NCBI GenBank assembly: GCA_005773145.1
Contig: SXHS01000316.1
Span: 1-6,602, forward strand
Direction: 5' to 3'
Source of the DNA: Planctomycetaceae bacterium
Lineage (GTDB): Bacteria; Planctomycetota; Planctomycetia; Pirellulales; Pirellulaceae
Length of the DNA stretch: 6,602 nucleotides
Numbering within the stretch: the first letter of the stretch is position 1; every line of letters begins with the position of its first letter. The notes under the pieces are model-generated. The model searched no databases. It was not told the origin of the DNA and saw only the letters and a list, made by a program, of their open reading frames with translations. This document shows, one piece after another, positions 4,748 to 6,602 of this stretch. Made by a program: the position numbers and the translations under genes.

Positions 4748-6602
4748 ATGTTTCCATCCCTACCACGCAACGCGGATTTTCCTCGTCTGGAAGAGGCAAT
4801 TCTGGAGTTTTGGCGGGCACAGCGAATCTATGACCGATCGCTGGAGCAGCGTTCCTGCGCGCCGCGATTTGTGTTCTACGAGGGGCCTCCCACCGCCAAT
4901 GGCCTGCCCCATCCAGGGCACTGCTTGACTCGGGCGATTAAGGACCTATTTCCGCGCTACCGAACCATGCGCGGTTACCGTTGCGAGCGGAAGGGGGGCT
5001 GGGATACTCATGGATTGCCGGTCGAGGTTGAGGTTTGCAAGGAACTCGGGATCCATTCCAAGGAAGAGATTGAGGCATTCGGAGTGGAGCCGTTTGTACA
5101 GAAATGCCAGCAGAGCGTTTGGCGCTATATGCAGCAGTGGGCTCGACTGACCGAGCGATTGGGATTTTGGATTCATTTGGAAGAGGCCTACGTCACGTAC
5201 CACCAATCCTATGTGGAGAGTGTTTGGTGGTCGCTGAAAAACTTATTCGACCGCGGGCTGTTGTACCAAGGCCACAAGATTGTCTGGTGGTGGGCGCAGG
5301 GGGGAACAGCGCTCAGTAGTGGCGAGGTCGGCCAGGGATATCGGCAAGTGGCCGATCCCAGCGTGTTCGTCCGCTTTCCACTGGTGGATCGTCCGGACAC
5401 GTCGCTGTTGGTTTGGACAACCACGCCCTGGACACTCCCCAGCAACCAATTTGCCGCCGTGCATCCCGAATTGGATTACGCCACGGTCTGGGACGCCGCC
5501 GCCGGCCAGCGTCTGATCATGGCGGCCGCTTTGGTGGAGACGATTGCCGCCAAAGTCAAGCGCGACTTGGCCGTTGAATCGACTCAAAAAGGGAGTCAGC
5601 TGATCGGCCAACGCTATCGACCGCCGTTCACCGACACCTACTACTCGTGTCAGGGAGAGCAGACCGGCCGCCTACGATCCGGGGGCCGCGAGGCGATCGC
5701 CTGGCGCGTGGTCGGGGCTCCCTTTGTGACCACGGATGCGGGGACTGGAGTGGTTCATCAAGCACCGGCGTTTGGCGAGGTGGACTATGAAGTCCTGGTC
5801 GCTGAGCAGCAACGGTTTCAAGAAAACGAGGGGCCGTCGCTAATATGCGCCGTCGCATCGGACGGCCGATTCACGGTCGAGGCACCCGCCTATCAAGGTC
5901 GGTGGGTCAAGGAGGCCGATAAGGACATTGCGCGGGATCTGCGGCAGGCCGGTATCCTGTACCATCAGGAACAATATCTACACGATTATCCGTTCTGCTG
6001 GCGGTCCAGCGAAGATCCGCTCATCCAGTATCCACGCATGGGCTGGTTCGTCCGGACGACCCAGTTTAAGGACCGCATGTTGGCAAACAACCGTTTGATC
6101 AACTGGCTCCCAGATCACATACGCGACGGACGGTTCGGAAACTTTTTGGAAACCAACGTGGACTGGGCCCTTTCCCGAGAGCGATTTTGGGGAACCCCTT
6201 TGCCGATATGGGTCTGCGAGAGCACCGGCCGCATGGAGGCGATTGCCCATTATGACGAACTGTTGCAGCGTCCCGACGTGCAAGGGACCGAAGTTTGGGC
6301 AGCCGCGAAACGGTCGCAACCGGATCTCCCAGAAGATCTGAAGGTACACAAGCCGTATATCGACGCCGTTCACTACGCATCTCCCTTTCAGCCGGGGGCC
6401 CGCATGCGGCGGGTGCCGGAGGTGATCGACTGCTGGTACGATTCCGGCGCGATGCCCTTTGCGCAGTGGGGCTACCCGCATCGCGGCCAACAGGAGTTCC
6501 AAGCCCAGTTTCCCGCCGACTTCATCAGCGAGGCGCTCGATCAAACGCGGGGCTGGTTCTACAGCCAGTTGGCGATCAGCACGCTGTTGTTTAGCAAGCC
6601 GA
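4748..6602 (+). CDS. ileS: Isoleucyl-tRNA synthetase, type-2 (N-terminal 618 codons; 3' end outside window)
   Basis: Charges tRNA-Ile with isoleucine in the cytoplasm and proofreads valine. FYEGPPTANGLPHPGH (43-58) carries the HIGH-type ATP site (HPGH). It is followed by GGWDTHGLPVEVEV (83-96), LTERLGFW (134-141), the editing-domain signatures WTTTPWTLPSN (223-233) and GTGVVHQAPAFGEVDY (333-348), then GWFVRTTQFKDRM (432-444), DWALSRERFWGTPLPIWVC (472-490), DCWYDSGAMPFAQ (561-573) and FISEALDQTRGWFYS (592-606). The KMSKS loop and anticodon domain lie beyond the window. The FYEGPPTANG and RKxGWDTHGLPVE wording is typical of the eukaryote-like type, some members of which resist mupirocin. Where relatives have a PxCPRCGTxLS zinc-knuckle segment, this one has WWWAQGGTALSS (180-191) without cysteines. 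Start: ATG 4748 gives the usual DFPRLEEAILEFW beginning; in-frame ATG 4706 would add 14 residues and overlap the acidic gene. There is no strong Shine-Dalgarno site, so translational coupling is likely. Confidence 0.96.
   Translation, partial: MFPSLPRNADFPRLEEAILEFWRAQRIYDRSLEQRSCAPRFVFYEGPPTANGLPHPGHCLTRAIKDLFPRYRTMRGYRCERKGGWDTHGLPVEVEVCKELGIHSKEEIEAFGVEPFVQKCQQSVWRYMQQWARLTERLGFWIHLEEAYVTYHQSYVESVWWSLKNLFDRGLLYQGHKIVWWWAQGGTALSSGEVGQGYRQVADPSVFVRFPLVDRPDTSLLVWTTTPWTLPSNQFAAVHPELDYATVWDAAAGQRLIMAAALVETIAAKVKRDLAVESTQKGSQLIGQRYRPPFTDTYYSCQGEQTGRLRSGGREAIAWRVVGAPFVTTDAGTGVVHQAPAFGEVDYEVLVAEQQRFQENEGPSLICAVASDGRFTVEAPAYQGRWVKEADKDIARDLRQAGILYHQEQYLHDYPFCWRSSEDPLIQYPRMGWFVRTTQFKDRMLANNRLINWLPDHIRDGRFGNFLETNVDWALSRERFWGTPLPIWVCESTGRMEAIAHYDELLQRPDVQGTEVWAAAKRSQPDLPEDLKVHKPYIDAVHYASPFQPGARMRRVPEVIDCWYDSGAMPFAQWGYPHRGQQEFQAQFPADFISEALDQTRGWFYSQLAISTLLFSKP

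Noticed and set aside
4012..4820. Long minus-strand open frames (252 and 156 residues) opposite the acidic gene
   Set aside because: They are mirror images of the Asp/Glu codon run and read as Val/Ile-rich or Ser-rich low complexity; no start signals and no domain.
5978..6544. 188-residue minus-strand frame inside ileS
   Set aside because: It lies entirely opposite well-conserved IleS motifs and has no recognisable protein features.

Overview
The window looks like the chromosome of a planctomycete, probably of the Rhodopirellula/Pirellula group. The call rests on three things: a membrane-anchored von Willebrand factor A (vWA) protein whose domain opens with FFG-x-KA-x(3-5)-VFVVDxSxSM, the tryptophan-rich segment WWWAQGG in the isoleucyl-tRNA synthetase, and a GC-rich layout of mostly single genes with long spacers. 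The family attributions are from memory of these protein families; no search was run.

Layout. (1) 2-334, + strand: the 3' end of a polyphosphate kinase 2 gene. (2) 335-662: a spacer with several short TGCC/GGCA inverted repeats. (3) 663-2267, +: a family-2 glycosyltransferase with a TPR-like helical repeat region. (4) 2251-3687, - : a single-pass membrane protein with Pro/acid-rich linkers and a C-terminal vWA domain, overlapping the glycosyltransferase tail to tail by 17 bases. It has a clear Shine-Dalgarno site and a strong promoter at 3762-3791. (5) 3688-4416: a roughly 730-base non-coding region. It holds the divergent vWA promoter, a plus-strand promoter (TTGACA-17-TAGATT) and, about 110 bases further on, a strong intrinsic terminator. 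Together these outline an unannotated small RNA gene. A structured leader follows. (6) 4417-4734, +: a 105-residue protein with an extremely Asp/Glu-rich core. (7) 4748-6602, +: isoleucyl-tRNA synthetase (ileS), type-2 (eukaryote-like), cut by the window end after 618 codons.

How the parts relate. The acidic protein and ileS are 13 bases apart and probably share a transcript. ileS has no convincing ribosome-binding site of its own, so its translation may be coupled to that of the acidic gene. The other genes look functionally unrelated (polyphosphate metabolism, glycan transfer, envelope vWA protein). No mobile element, tRNA, rRNA or CRISPR array is visible. The most notable unexplained items are the putative small RNA at about 3970-4083, with a Fur-like palindrome over its -35 box, and the acidic protein that leads into ileS.
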